Program-made: the position numbers and the translations under genes | Assembly (NCBI GenBank): GCA_045637505.1 | Contig: JAZTZO010000048.1 | Span: forward strand, 1 to 64,000 | Reading direction: 5' to 3' | Length of the DNA: 64,000 bases | Source: RGIG4079 sp045637505 | GTDB lineage: Bacteria; Bacteroidota; Bacteroidia; Bacteroidales; Muribaculaceae | Notes under the pieces: generated by a model | Told to the model about the DNA's origin: nothing | The model's input: the letters and a program-made list of their open reading frames with translations, nothing else | Databases searched by the model: none | In this document: positions 1 to 7,706 of the stretch, in pieces | Position numbering within the stretch: position 1 is the stretch's first letter | How the letters are laid out: each line of letters opens with the position of its first letter

Positions 1-147
1 GTCTCCTTTTTTTGTATTGCTTGTTTATCTACAAATTCACTCTTTGGGGCTACGCGCCCCAGCCGTTTGGCAAACCTGCGGTGTTTTTCATGTTATTATT
101 TTTTTTACCGCAAATTTTGCACTTCGATTTTGAATGTAGGAAAATCT
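1..147. other. Window-edge intergenic stretch
   Basis: No gene is visible here. A short GC hairpin (GGGGC at 46-50 pairing with GCCCC at 56-60) is present but lacks a clear U-tract on either strand, so calling it a terminator would be a guess. Confidence 0.4.
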
Positions 148-179
148 TTTGTGAAAATCGACTTAATTAAATATCTTTG
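148..179 (+). promoter_or_regulatory. Bacteroidota-type promoter of the repeat protein
   Basis: TTTG at 148-151 and TATCTTTG at 172-179 are separated by 20 bases, matching the TTTG-N19-21-TAnnTTTG consensus. The transcript would start near 186, which rules out a GTG start at 179 and supports the ATG at 206. Confidence 0.7.
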
Positions 180-205
180 TGATAGATAAATCAAAAAAGT
201 TTGCT

Positions 206-631
206 ATGAAAAAAGGAATCTTTAATAAGTGCATTGTAACAATTTTTACATTGTTGATGATGTGGTTGCCTACTGAGGGGCTTGCACAACAGATGTATAA
301 TAGTTCGGGCTCTTTGATGGGCCGATATGAGAATGGACGATTATATAATCGGTCGGGTTCATACGTGGGTAATGTCAATGGCGATAGATTTTATGACCGC
401 AGTGGTAGTTATATGGGATATGTGAGTGGAGGCCGATATTATGATCGTAGTGGCAGTTATCTGGGTTATGGTAGTGGTGATAGATATTATGACCGTTCTG
501 GCTCATTTATTGGCCGAGTATCGGGCAGTTATATCTACAATCGTAGTGGCTCACTGATAGGTCGCGTGAGCAACGTCCCCCAATCGGTCGCCGTCGCAGT
601 GTATCTATATGGAATGTTTGATATTTGGTAA
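206..631 (+). CDS. Secreted 16-residue-repeat protein (beta-flower-like)
   Basis: A 141-residue protein with a signal peptide (residues 1 to about 28, ending LAQ) followed by six tandem repeats of about 16 residues built on Y-[ND]-R-S-G-S-x-x-G-x-V-x-G-x-R, and a short hydrophobic C-terminus rich in Val, Tyr and Phe. Small exported Bacteroidota proteins with this repeat spacing and hydrophobic tail resemble the group annotated as 'beta-flower' proteins, whose role is unknown; this assignment is from memory of the pattern. The in-frame GTG at 179 lies inside the promoter and is rejected as start. It is a single-gene unit with its own promoter and a terminator-like nested hairpin downstream. 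Cell-surface or periplasmic location is inferred from the signal peptide only. Confidence 0.7.
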   Translation: MKKGIFNKCIVTIFTLLMMWLPTEGLAQQMYNSSGSLMGRYENGRLYNRSGSYVGNVNGDRFYDRSGSYMGYVSGGRYYDRSGSYLGYGSGDRYYDRSGSFIGRVSGSYIYNRSGSLIGRVSNVPQSVAVAVYLYGMFDIW

Positions 632-638
632 GACAAAA

Positions 639-697
639 TCACCATCTATCCCCATGTTTGTGTGAGAAATTTCACACTTTTGTGCGATAGATGGTGA
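639..697 (+). terminator. Nested inverted repeat, probable terminator
   Basis: Twelve-base arms at 639-650 and 686-697 are perfect reverse complements. The 35-base loop itself holds a second hairpin, GTGTGA (660-665) with TCACAC (672-677). It lies just after the stop codon of the repeat protein. The following U-tract is weak. Confidence 0.5.
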
Positions 698-923
698 AAA
701 ATTATAAATTAAGGGTATCGCCATAAATTTTGTTAAGTATTAAAATAAGCAATCCGAAAGATTGATTTTTCCGTAGCCGGGCATAGTCGCAAAGTGGATA
801 TGTCAAGGCCCGAAAGAGAAAGTGGCTCAATTCTGAAAGAATCGTTAGTGTGTGAATATCAGTCATTTTACTCTTGTCGTTACATTTTACGCAATGCAAT
901 AAAAAATAGTTTAGATAATAAAA
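698..923. other. Intergenic stretch with a degenerate repeat remnant
   Basis: No convincing gene is present. Positions about 749-783 (a GCAATCC...GATTG hairpin followed by GTAGCCGGG) resemble 42664-42700, suggesting a dispersed repeat. The 65-codon reverse reading frame here has no promoter, signal or family match. Confidence 0.4.
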
Positions 924-955
924 TTTGACAATCTAAATAAAATTATATACATTTG
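924..955 (+). promoter_or_regulatory. Promoter of the structured RNA
   Basis: TTTG at 924-927 and TACATTTG at 948-955 with a 20-base spacer fit the Bacteroidota consensus. The predicted start is about 961-963, exactly where the structured region begins. Confidence 0.65.
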
Positions 956-960
956 CAAAA

Positions 961-1200
961 ATGAACAGAGGTTCATATTTTTAGTGAGATATTAGGAGCG
1001 TTACGATATTATCCCCAATTTGAAATCTGGACAATTTCAACACTAAGGGATGATAGGCAATAATGCTCACGTCTTGAGTATATACACTTGTGAAAGTGTT
1101 AATATAAATACAAGGCGTGGGCTATTGTTTATTATTTTAGTGTGGGTAGTCCAGAACCTCAAATTGGATAATAATCAATAGCCTTCACGCTTTTTTGTTT
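961..1200 (+). ncRNA. Structured RNA, 6S-like rod or attenuator leader
   Basis: This roughly 240-nt stretch has its own promoter, no open frame, and ends in TTTTTTG after a stem. Pairings visible: a 5' hairpin (961-966 with 971-976); a nearly continuous rod made of 997-1001/1187-1191, 1007-1032/1149-1173, 1040-1046/1137-1143, 1050-1055/1130-1135, 1058-1076/1111-1127 and 1084-1089/1094-1099. Competing pairings also exist: 1007-1015/1047-1055, 1020-1026/1034-1040, and a terminator stem of 1115-1127 with 1176-1190 just before the U-run. A rod of about 195 nt with its own promoter and terminator is the size and shape of 6S RNA, but no 6S consensus was verified. The alternative is a terminator/antiterminator leader of the operon starting at 1248. 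It does not match any riboswitch class I recognise. Confidence 0.6.
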
Positions 1201-1203
1201 TTA

Positions 1204-1228
1204 ATTGGTATTAGAAGGCTGTACCAAT
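1204..1228 (+). promoter_or_regulatory. Small hairpin before the TerB-like gene
   Basis: ATTGGTA (1204-1210) and TACCAAT (1222-1228) form a seven-pair stem 19 bases upstream of the ATG at 1248. It lies between the RNA's U-run and the start codon, where it could affect read-through transcripts or translation. No good TAnnTTTG box was found between 1200 and 1248. Confidence 0.35.
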
Positions 1229-1247
1229 AATTGTTATCTTAAATAAA

Positions 1248-1649
1248 ATGGAAAAACAAAAAGATTATTTAAAAGCACACTTTTTAAGTCTTTATTGCAT
1301 GGTTGTAGCTGATAATGATGTGTCGCCATTAGAGCTACAAGAATTGTATCGTATAGGTCATGAGTATTATGGATTGACTGACATGGAGATAAATTCAGCG
1401 ATACTCTCAGAAGGGCAAGCATTTTATAATCCAGAGAAATTAGAAGATAAAATTTCGTACTTGTACCAAATGGCATTAATTGCAGCTGCTGACGGGGAAA
1501 TACAACCGGAAGAAAAGATCTTATTAGAAAAATATGCGCTAAAACTAGGGTTTCAAGAAGAAAACCTATTAAAAATTTCAGACCTTTTATTGAACGAAGC
1601 GCTATCAAAAACCAAAATAGAAGATTTGTTTAACAAATTAAATAATTAG
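1248..1649 (+). CDS. TerB-like protein
   Basis: A 133-residue all-alpha cytosolic protein. Two acidic segments, ADNDVSPLE (21-29) and ADGEIQPEE (81-89), have the spacing of the two repeated metal-binding-like motifs of the TerB/DUF533-type fold, with the typical helix 'EKYALKLGF' after the second. TerB domains are small helical modules found in tellurite-resistance and stress or defence operons; biochemical function is generally unknown. It is the first gene of a three-gene operon: the next gene starts four bases after this stop. It lies directly downstream of the structured RNA. Family assignment is by motif reading; specific role is not known. Confidence 0.65.
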   Translation: MEKQKDYLKAHFLSLYCMVVADNDVSPLELQELYRIGHEYYGLTDMEINSAILSEGQAFYNPEKLEDKISYLYQMALIAAADGEIQPEEKILLEKYALKLGFQEENLLKISDLLLNEALSKTKIEDLFNKLNN

Positions 1650-1653
1650 TCAT

Positions 1654-2889
1654 ATGCAAGAAAAAAACACAAAGTTTGGATTAAAGCATCTATTCTCTAT
1701 TAAGGATTCAAATCCACCTTCTTTGCCAACGGAATCAACAAATGGCAATATTAAAAAAACAGGAGAAACATATAAACAATGGGGAACTAGATGGGCTGGA
1801 CAAACAAATGCAACATTGGAAGCTCTTACACCTGCATTACAAGTTGTCATATGTCAACAGAAAAAAGAACAAGCAGAGAACACTGAATTGCAAGAACTAG
1901 AGAAAAACAAACTAAGATCTCAAATTGAGCAATTAGAAAATGACATCAAGCAAAAACAAAATGACAAAAAAATCGAGCAAGATAAAGTCGACAATTTGCA
2001 AGAGAAAATAAATGACAAGAATCGTGAAATTTCTGAACTAAAAACACAAAATGGAAGAAATCACTTAGCCAAAATTAATTTTGATATTGGCATTACAATA
2101 ACATTATTCCTTGCTATATATTTATTTGTCTTTTATAGCTCTGCTAGTTATTCTGCATTTTTCAGAAGTTCAAGTTCCATAACTGCTGACGATATTGGTA
2201 ATGCAATCTTTTATCCTCATGCAATAACTGATGCATTTAACACATCGTTTCTAGAGTTAATGTTAATAATCCTCATGCCTATAGTTTTTCTAGGCTTAGG
2301 CTATTTAGTACATCAATACACTCAAAAGAAAGGGATTGAAAAATATTTTAAAACATTTGCAATTTATGCCGTAACCTTTATATTCGATGGATTGTTAGCT
2401 TATGAAATTTCAAAAAAAATATATGAAATTGAGATTTTGACAAAATTAGGAGAGTTCCCCGAATATTCAGTAGGGATGGCTTTTATGTCTCCTGAATTCT
2501 GGATTATCATCTTTGCTGGCTTTATTGCATATATTATTTGGGGCCTCGTTTTTGACTTCACCATGGGGGCATATGCAGATTCAATTTCAAACAAATCTCA
2601 TATTGAGGAATTGAAAAAAGTTATAGATCGAAAAGAAGCTAAATTAGATACAATTAAAACCAAGATACAAACAATTGATCAAGAAATAACTAGACTAAGC
2701 AATAACATCAGCGGCCTTAATTCTCGCATTAACAACACCGTTTCCATTAATTGGGATGCAATAAAACAAGAGCTGAACAATTTTTATCAAGGCTGGCTAG
2801 GCTATATGACGTTGGTAAACAAACCAAATGAGGAAATTTTAAGATCAAGAGAGACTTTTGATGATTTATGTAAAGAATTAACAAAATAG
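1654..2889 (+). CDS. Coiled-coil tetraspan membrane protein
   Basis: A 411-residue protein I do not recognise. A polar N-terminus is followed by a long heptad-like, Lys/Glu/Gln-rich coiled coil (about 68-133), four likely membrane segments (about 143-163, 198-219, 233-252 and 281-303), a second coiled coil (about 312-362) and a short aromatic C-terminal region. There is no signal peptide, so the inner membrane with cytosolic coiled coils at both ends is the likely arrangement. The gene is AT-rich and sits four bases after the TerB-like gene and nine bases before the VWA-like gene, so the three products probably act together. No catalytic motif is visible; a scaffold or mechanosensing role is only a guess. 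Confidence 0.65.
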   Translation: MQEKNTKFGLKHLFSIKDSNPPSLPTESTNGNIKKTGETYKQWGTRWAGQTNATLEALTPALQVVICQQKKEQAENTELQELEKNKLRSQIEQLENDIKQKQNDKKIEQDKVDNLQEKINDKNREISELKTQNGRNHLAKINFDIGITITLFLAIYLFVFYSSASYSAFFRSSSSITADDIGNAIFYPHAITDAFNTSFLELMLIILMPIVFLGLGYLVHQYTQKKGIEKYFKTFAIYAVTFIFDGLLAYEISKKIYEIEILTKLGEFPEYSVGMAFMSPEFWIIIFAGFIAYIIWGLVFDFTMGAYADSISNKSHIEELKKVIDRKEAKLDTIKTKIQTIDQEITRLSNNISGLNSRINNTVSINWDAIKQELNNFYQGWLGYMTLVNKPNEEILRSRETFDDLCKELTK

Positions 2890-2898
2890 ATTTTAGAC

Positions 2899-3729
2899 AT
2901 GAAAAAGTATATAATTTTTATGGGAGTACTTTTGGGTGCTATAATGTTCATTGCTTTTACTCATGGATGTGATAGCACTAACAATGAAACAAAGAGCATT
3001 GCTAAAAAACCTTTAAATATTTCGGTGTTTTTAGATTTGTCTGATCGTTTGAAAAATGAGACATCAGGGATGAAACAAAGCGAAAAAGATACTGCAATTG
3101 TGAATAATATTGTAGACTTGTTCGTGGAACGTGTTCTAGGAAACAAGATTATAGGCAGTAGCGATTGTTTTAAGGTGTTTTTTTATCCACAACCAAAAGA
3201 TGGCAAAATAAATGAATTGGCAACAAAAATGGAGTACGACTTTGCAAAAATGGAAATGAAACTAAAAAAGCATGAGTTGGAAGCTATGAAAGGAGTAATT
3301 AATGCTAATTTAAATGAGATATACACTGCCACTATTGAGAATAACAAATGGCCTGGTTGTGATATATGGGGCTTTTTTAAGGATAAAGTAAAGCCATTAT
3401 GCATAAAAAAAGATTTTCGAAATGTGCTTATAATTTTGACAGATGGCTATATATATCACGATACAAGTAAAATTGTTGAGGGGAATAAAACATCTTATAT
3501 ATTGCCGAGTGTATTGACAAGCTCAAACCCTGAACTAATTTGTAAAACCAAAGGGCTAGAAGATTTAGAAGTCTTAATTCTTGAAATCGATGATGACCCC
3601 AAAAAGAATGACAAGATAAAAGAATTAATTAGCAATTGGCTAAAAGAAATGGGTGTTTCTAGATATGAAATTCATAGTACAGATTTGCCTAATAATACAA
3701 AAAAAATGATAGAGGACTTTTTGAAATAA
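2899..3729 (+). CDS. VWA-like exported lipoprotein
   Basis: A 276-residue protein with an N-terminal hydrophobic stretch (4-20) ending at Cys24 (THGC), compatible with a lipoprotein signal although the -3 Thr and -2 His are atypical. The strand ISVFLDLSDR (41-50) carries a DxSxR-type start and 'NVLIILTDG' (175-183) a TDG motif, as in von Willebrand A folds where such residues surround a MIDAS metal site. It ends the operon, followed by a strong hairpin terminator. A periplasmic or outer-membrane ligand-binding partner for the upstream membrane protein is an inference. VWA plus TerB combinations are known in tellurite/stress gene sets, but this particular trio is not one I can name. Confidence 0.6.
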   Translation: MKKYIIFMGVLLGAIMFIAFTHGCDSTNNETKSIAKKPLNISVFLDLSDRLKNETSGMKQSEKDTAIVNNIVDLFVERVLGNKIIGSSDCFKVFFYPQPKDGKINELATKMEYDFAKMEMKLKKHELEAMKGVINANLNEIYTATIENNKWPGCDIWGFFKDKVKPLCIKKDFRNVLIILTDGYIYHDTSKIVEGNKTSYILPSVLTSSNPELICKTKGLEDLEVLILEIDDDPKKNDKIKELISNWLKEMGVSRYEIHSTDLPNNTKKMIEDFLK

Positions 3730-3731
3730 CC

Positions 3732-3777
3732 ATAATACGAGCAAGCATTGCCATTTGGCAATGCTTGCTCGTATTAT
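3732..3777. terminator. Perfect 22-base inverted repeat, bidirectional terminator
   Basis: Arms 3732-3753 and 3756-3777 are exact reverse complements with a two-base gap. It lies between the convergent VWA-like gene and korB and can serve both. Confidence 0.75.
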
Positions 3778-3816
3778 GTGAGAAATTTTTCCTTTCTCCT
3801 CTTTCCTTTTTCCTAT

Positions 3817-4830
3817 TTATTTCACTTCCCAGGTTTCGCCGGCGAGAATCATGTCGCGGAGTGATGAGAAGTTTTTCTTGGCGCGCACTTCGGCGATTTG
3901 TTTGTCGATTTCTTCGTTGTAAACCAACGCATCAACATCGCGAATTACACCCACAGCCAATGGCAAGTCGTAGCCGTCCATCATGGCCAATTGTTGGTGC
4001 AAGAAATTGCTTTGGCAATGTGCGTCGTGAACGAGCACATCGTCGATAGTATAGCCATCTTTGCCTATTTCAACGGCTTTCAAAAGAAATCCGTCTTGCA
4101 CGATACCCATGTTTTGCTCTTTACCGAAAATCATCTTTTCGCCATGACGAAGGTGGATAGTGCGGTCGGCACGGAATTCTTTTTCGGTGATATAGTTGTG
4201 AATGCCGTGGTTGAAGATTACGCAGTTTTGAAGTATTTCAACTACCGATGTGCCTTTGTGTTGAGCGGCAGCTACCATCACCTCTTGTGTAGTGGCGAGT
4301 TCAATATCGATGCTACGAGCAAAGAAGTTACCACGAGCGCCAAACACTAATTCGGCTGGGATAAATGGGTCTTCGGTAGTGCCGTAGGGCGATGATTTTG
4401 ACACGAAGCCGCGATCGCTTGTAGGTGAGTATTGGCCTTTGGTCAAACCATAAATCTTATTGTTGAGCAACATGATGTTGAGGTCGATGTTGCGGCGCAC
4501 TGCGTGGATAAAGTGGTTACCACCGATAGCCAATCCGTCGCCGTCGCCCGATATTTGCCAAACGGTCATTTCGGGGTTGGCAACCTTGAAGCCTGTAGCG
4601 ATAGCTGCTGCACGGCCATGGATAGTGTGGAACCCATAAGTGTTCATGTAATAAGGTAGGCGAGAGCTACAACCGATACCCGAGATAACGGCTGTCATGT
4701 GAGGAGCAACGCCTACTGTTGCCATTGCTTTGTGGAGCGAGTTGAGAATCGCGTGGTCGCCACAACCAGGACACCAACGCACCGATTGGTCGCTCTTATA
4801 ATTGGCTGCTGTATATTTAGTTTCTTCCAT
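3817..4830 (-). CDS. korB: 2-oxoacid:ferredoxin oxidoreductase, beta subunit
   Basis: A 337-residue thiamine-diphosphate subunit that, with KorA, converts a 2-oxoacid (most likely 2-oxoglutarate) plus CoA to the acyl-CoA, CO2 and reduced ferredoxin. Visible motifs: WCPGCGDH (19-26) near the N-terminus and the ThDP-binding GDGDG (95-99) ending in NN (123-124). Length fits the two-subunit Kor type, in which the beta subunit lacks the separate ferredoxin domain. The gene starts two bases after the korA stop on the same strand, so the two are cotranscribed. Substrate choice between 2-oxoglutarate and other 2-oxoacids is inferred from the fused-alpha layout. Confidence 0.9.
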   Translation of the reverse strand: MEETKYTAANYKSDQSVRWCPGCGDHAILNSLHKAMATVGVAPHMTAVISGIGCSSRLPYYMNTYGFHTIHGRAAAIATGFKVANPEMTVWQISGDGDGLAIGGNHFIHAVRRNIDLNIMLLNNKIYGLTKGQYSPTSDRGFVSKSSPYGTTEDPFIPAELVFGARGNFFARSIDIELATTQEVMVAAAQHKGTSVVEILQNCVIFNHGIHNYITEKEFRADRTIHLRHGEKMIFGKEQNMGIVQDGFLLKAVEIGKDGYTIDDVLVHDAHCQSNFLHQQLAMMDGYDLPLAVGVIRDVDALVYNEEIDKQIAEVRAKKNFSSLRDMILAGETWEVK

Positions 4831-4832
4831 GA

Positions 4833-6680
4833 TTATTTGCCCTCCATAATTTTAGTTACTCCATCGATTACTTCTTTCACGAGGAATGGTTGACCTTGAA
4901 CTTTGTTGATGCGTTCAAATTTCACTTCGGGGAATTTGCTTTGTAAGAAGTCGGCAAATTGACCGGTGTTGAGTTCGGCAACAATCACTCGTTTGTATTT
5001 GCTGAATACTTCGGCAGTATTAGCGGGGAGTGGATTGATATAGCGGAAATGAGCGAAAGCAACAGGTTTGCCATCTTTGTTGAGTTCTTCGGCTGCAGTG
5101 TATAGGTGTCCGAATGTGCCACCCCAACCAACTAACAATGTGTCGGCATCGGCATTGTGGCTAACTTCGAGGGCAGGGATATTGTCGGCAATACGCTCAA
5201 TTTTTTCTTTGCGAATGTAAACCATCTTTTCGTGGTTGATAGGGTCGGTAGAGATTGCGCTTGTAACAGCATCTTTTTCAAGACCACCAAGACGATGTGC
5301 AAAACCTTCGGTGCCGGGGATTGCCCAATAGCGCACTTTGGTTTTCTCGTCGCGAATATATGGTTTCCAGTTGCCTTTAAGTTCTTCGGGAACATAGTTG
5401 GGCTTGATTTCGGGGAACTCGTCGGCTTCAGGAATGCGCCATGCCGATGAGCCGTTACCGATAAATGCGTCGGTGAGCAATACCACGGGAGTCATGTGCT
5501 CAACTGCGATGCGGCAAGCCTCAAATGCCATAGTAAAGCAGTCGGTAGGAGTTGCTGGAGCAACAACAGCCAATGGACACTCGCCATTGCGACCATAGAG
5601 CGCTTGCATCAAGTCGGTTTGCTCGGTTTTGGTAGGAAGACCAGTTGATGGTCCACCGCGTTGCACATCGATTACAACGAGAGGGAGTTCGGCCATTACT
5701 GCAAGACCAATACCTTCGCTCTTAAGTGCAAGACCAGGACCCGAGGTAGATGTTACAGCGAGATTGCCTGCAAAAGAGGCACCGATAGCCGAACAAACAC
5801 CAGCAATTTCGTCTTCCATTTGACATGCTTTCACGCCGAGATCTTTGCGTTTAGCAAGTTCGTGTAGAATGTCGGTTGCAGGAGTGATAGGGTAGCTGCC
5901 AAGGAATAGAGGACGACCAGCTTTTTCAGAGGCCATAATCAATCCCCATGCAGTTGCTGTGTTGCCATTGATGTCGGTATATACGCCTGGTTTGATTTCG
6001 TCCGATTCGATGCGATAGGTCGAAACCGATGCGTGAATATTGTGACCATAGTCGTAGCCAGCTTGGATAACCTTTGCATTGGCTTCAAAAATGGCGGTTT
6101 TTTTGGCAAATTTAGTCTTCAAGTGGTGAAGGGCACTTTCGAGAGGACGGTCAAATAACCAACACACGAGGCCAAGGGCAAAGATGTTGCGACACTTGAG
6201 CATCGATTTGTTGTCGAGTCCGCTGTCGGCAAGTGCATTTTTTGTCATAGATGTTACGGGCACTTCAAGCACTTGAGCAGTGATGCCAAGTTCTTTGAAA
6301 GGCTCGTCGGTTTCAAATAACGCCTTTTTGAGGTCCGATTCTTTGAACGAGTCGATATCTACGATTATAACGCCGTTAGGCTTAAGAAATTTTACATTTT
6401 GCTTAAGAGCGGCAGGGTTCATGGCGATAAGAACATCGGCTTGGTCACCTGGGGTATATACGCCAGTACCTACACTCACTTGGAATCCCGAAACACCACT
6501 TAATGAACCTTGTGGAGCACGAATTTCGGCTGGGTAGTCGGGGAAAGTGGAAACTTGGTTGCCTATGCCAGCCGAAATATTGGTGAAAATATTTCCAGCA
6601 AGTTGCATGCCATCGCCCGAGTCGCCCGAAAATCTCACGACTACTTTGTCGAGAACTTTAACATTGGTTTTCTCTAACAT
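4833..6680 (-). CDS. korA: 2-oxoacid:ferredoxin oxidoreductase, fused gamma-alpha subunit
   Basis: A 615-residue fusion: an N-terminal gamma domain (about 1-200) starting with the VVVRFSGDSGDGMQ motif, then the alpha/pyrimidine-binding domain (about 240 onward) with GSYPITPATDILH and the TSTSGPGLALKSEG loop typical of the pyruvate/2-oxoglutarate ferredoxin oxidoreductase family. It forms the enzyme with KorB, encoded immediately downstream. Such fused subunits are usual for 2-oxoglutarate oxidoreductases of Bacteroidales, which use it in an incomplete or reductive branch of the citrate cycle. A TACCTTTG box lies upstream at 6748-6755. Confidence 0.9.
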   Translation of the reverse strand: MLEKTNVKVLDKVVVRFSGDSGDGMQLAGNIFTNISAGIGNQVSTFPDYPAEIRAPQGSLSGVSGFQVSVGTGVYTPGDQADVLIAMNPAALKQNVKFLKPNGVIIVDIDSFKESDLKKALFETDEPFKELGITAQVLEVPVTSMTKNALADSGLDNKSMLKCRNIFALGLVCWLFDRPLESALHHLKTKFAKKTAIFEANAKVIQAGYDYGHNIHASVSTYRIESDEIKPGVYTDINGNTATAWGLIMASEKAGRPLFLGSYPITPATDILHELAKRKDLGVKACQMEDEIAGVCSAIGASFAGNLAVTSTSGPGLALKSEGIGLAVMAELPLVVIDVQRGGPSTGLPTKTEQTDLMQALYGRNGECPLAVVAPATPTDCFTMAFEACRIAVEHMTPVVLLTDAFIGNGSSAWRIPEADEFPEIKPNYVPEELKGNWKPYIRDEKTKVRYWAIPGTEGFAHRLGGLEKDAVTSAISTDPINHEKMVYIRKEKIERIADNIPALEVSHNADADTLLVGWGGTFGHLYTAAEELNKDGKPVAFAHFRYINPLPANTAEVFSKYKRVIVAELNTGQFADFLQSKFPEVKFERINKVQGQPFLVKEVIDGVTKIMEGK

Positions 6681-6747
6681 AACAATTCTATTTAAGAACT
6701 AAAATTTAGTTGTTTTTACGCATGTATAGTATGTATTATACAAAATA

Positions 6748-6755
6748 CAAAGGTA
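6748..6755 (-). promoter_or_regulatory. -7 box of the kor operon
   Basis: TACCTTTG on the minus strand, 67 bases upstream of the korA start, fits TAnnTTTG. Confidence 0.55.
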
Positions 6756-6849
6756 ATAAATAATTTATTATGCGAGCTTTTTTATTGGTAAAAACAACAC
6801 ATTAATAAAGAATTATCGGTAAAAATTTTTCTATGTGAGGAATAACTAT

Positions 6850-6857
6850 TAATTTTG
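6850..6857 (+). promoter_or_regulatory. -7 box of the TPR gene
   Basis: TAATTTTG, 73 bases before the ATG at 6931; fits TAnnTTTG. The stretch 6681-6930 therefore holds two divergent promoters. Confidence 0.55.
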
Positions 6858-6930
6858 CAATTCGGAATATGGCTACTCGCGTAGTAGTTAGCTGGTTTTA
6901 AATAGTATAAATAAGAAAATATTAAATAAA

Positions 6931-7605
6931 ATGGAAACAAAAGAACCTAAAAATCAGGTTAATGAAGCAGCTGAACAAGCTGCAGCGCAAAAGAAAGCGC
7001 AAATGATTAAAGCAGTGAAATATGCTTCTATCGTAGTAGGAGCAATTGTGGCTGTTGTGTTGGTATATATTTATGCAGTTCGCAATCCAGCTATTGAAGG
7101 TGGAAACGAAGCTATCGGTCAAGCCGACTTTGCTTTGATGGAAGCTAATGGCGACTCAGCTAAAATGGCCGAAGTGCTTAAAAAATATGAAGCTGTAGCT
7201 CAAAATCATGGTCAAGCTGCAGGTAATCGTGCTAATTTGATGGCTGCTATCGGTCTTTACGAAAAAGGTGACTATCAAAAATGTCTTGAATATCTCGATG
7301 CATATTCATCAACTGGTGCAATAATCGATGCTGCTGCTTATTCATTGAAAGGTGACTGCTTTGTGAATTTGAAAAAATATGACGAAGCTATCAGCGCATT
7401 TGGTAAAGCTATCTCTACCTCAAACGAAAATCCTCAATTGACTCCTTATTTCATGTCAAAACAAGCTCGCGTGTATAACGAAAAGAAAGAGCATGCTAAA
7501 GAACTTGAAATTTATGAATCAATTAAGAATGACTATCCTAAATATTCAGGAATGGACATCGATAAATTTATCGAACGTGCTAAAGCTCTTGTAGAAAAGA
7601 AATAA
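6931..7605 (+). CDS. Membrane-anchored TPR protein
   Basis: A 224-residue protein with a charged N-terminus, one membrane segment (about 31-50, IVVGAIVAVVLVYIYAV) and tetratricopeptide-like helices after it; 'AAYSLKGDCFVNLKKYDEAISAFGKA' region (about 137-160) shows the TPR signature of small residues and Y-D-E-A. N-in topology would place the repeats in the periplasm. Many Bacteroidales genomes carry a protein of this size and design, but its partner is not known. It stands alone between the divergent kor operon and a terminator hairpin. Confidence 0.75.
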   Translation: METKEPKNQVNEAAEQAAAQKKAQMIKAVKYASIVVGAIVAVVLVYIYAVRNPAIEGGNEAIGQADFALMEANGDSAKMAEVLKKYEAVAQNHGQAAGNRANLMAAIGLYEKGDYQKCLEYLDAYSSTGAIIDAAAYSLKGDCFVNLKKYDEAISAFGKAISTSNENPQLTPYFMSKQARVYNEKKEHAKELEIYESIKNDYPKYSGMDIDKFIERAKALVEKK

Positions 7606-7632
7606 AATTTGTTTTCATAATAGTTTGGAAAG

Positions 7633-7666
7633 GTGGAACGCAAAATCATGTGTTCCACTTTTTTTA
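7633..7666 (+). terminator. Terminator after the TPR gene
   Basis: GTGGAAC (7633-7639) pairs with GTTCCAC (7652-7658), followed by a run of eight T. Confidence 0.75.
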
Positions 7667-7706
7667 GAATTAATCTTGGTCGGGCTCAATTATAAGCCAT
7701 ATTTTT

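Noticed and set aside
179..205. GTG start for the repeat protein at 179
   Set aside because: It overlaps the -7 box TATCTTTG (172-179); the ATG at 206 gives a proper signal peptide.
702..899. 65-codon minus-strand reading frame
   Set aside because: No promoter, no recognisable family, and it runs over a repeat remnant.
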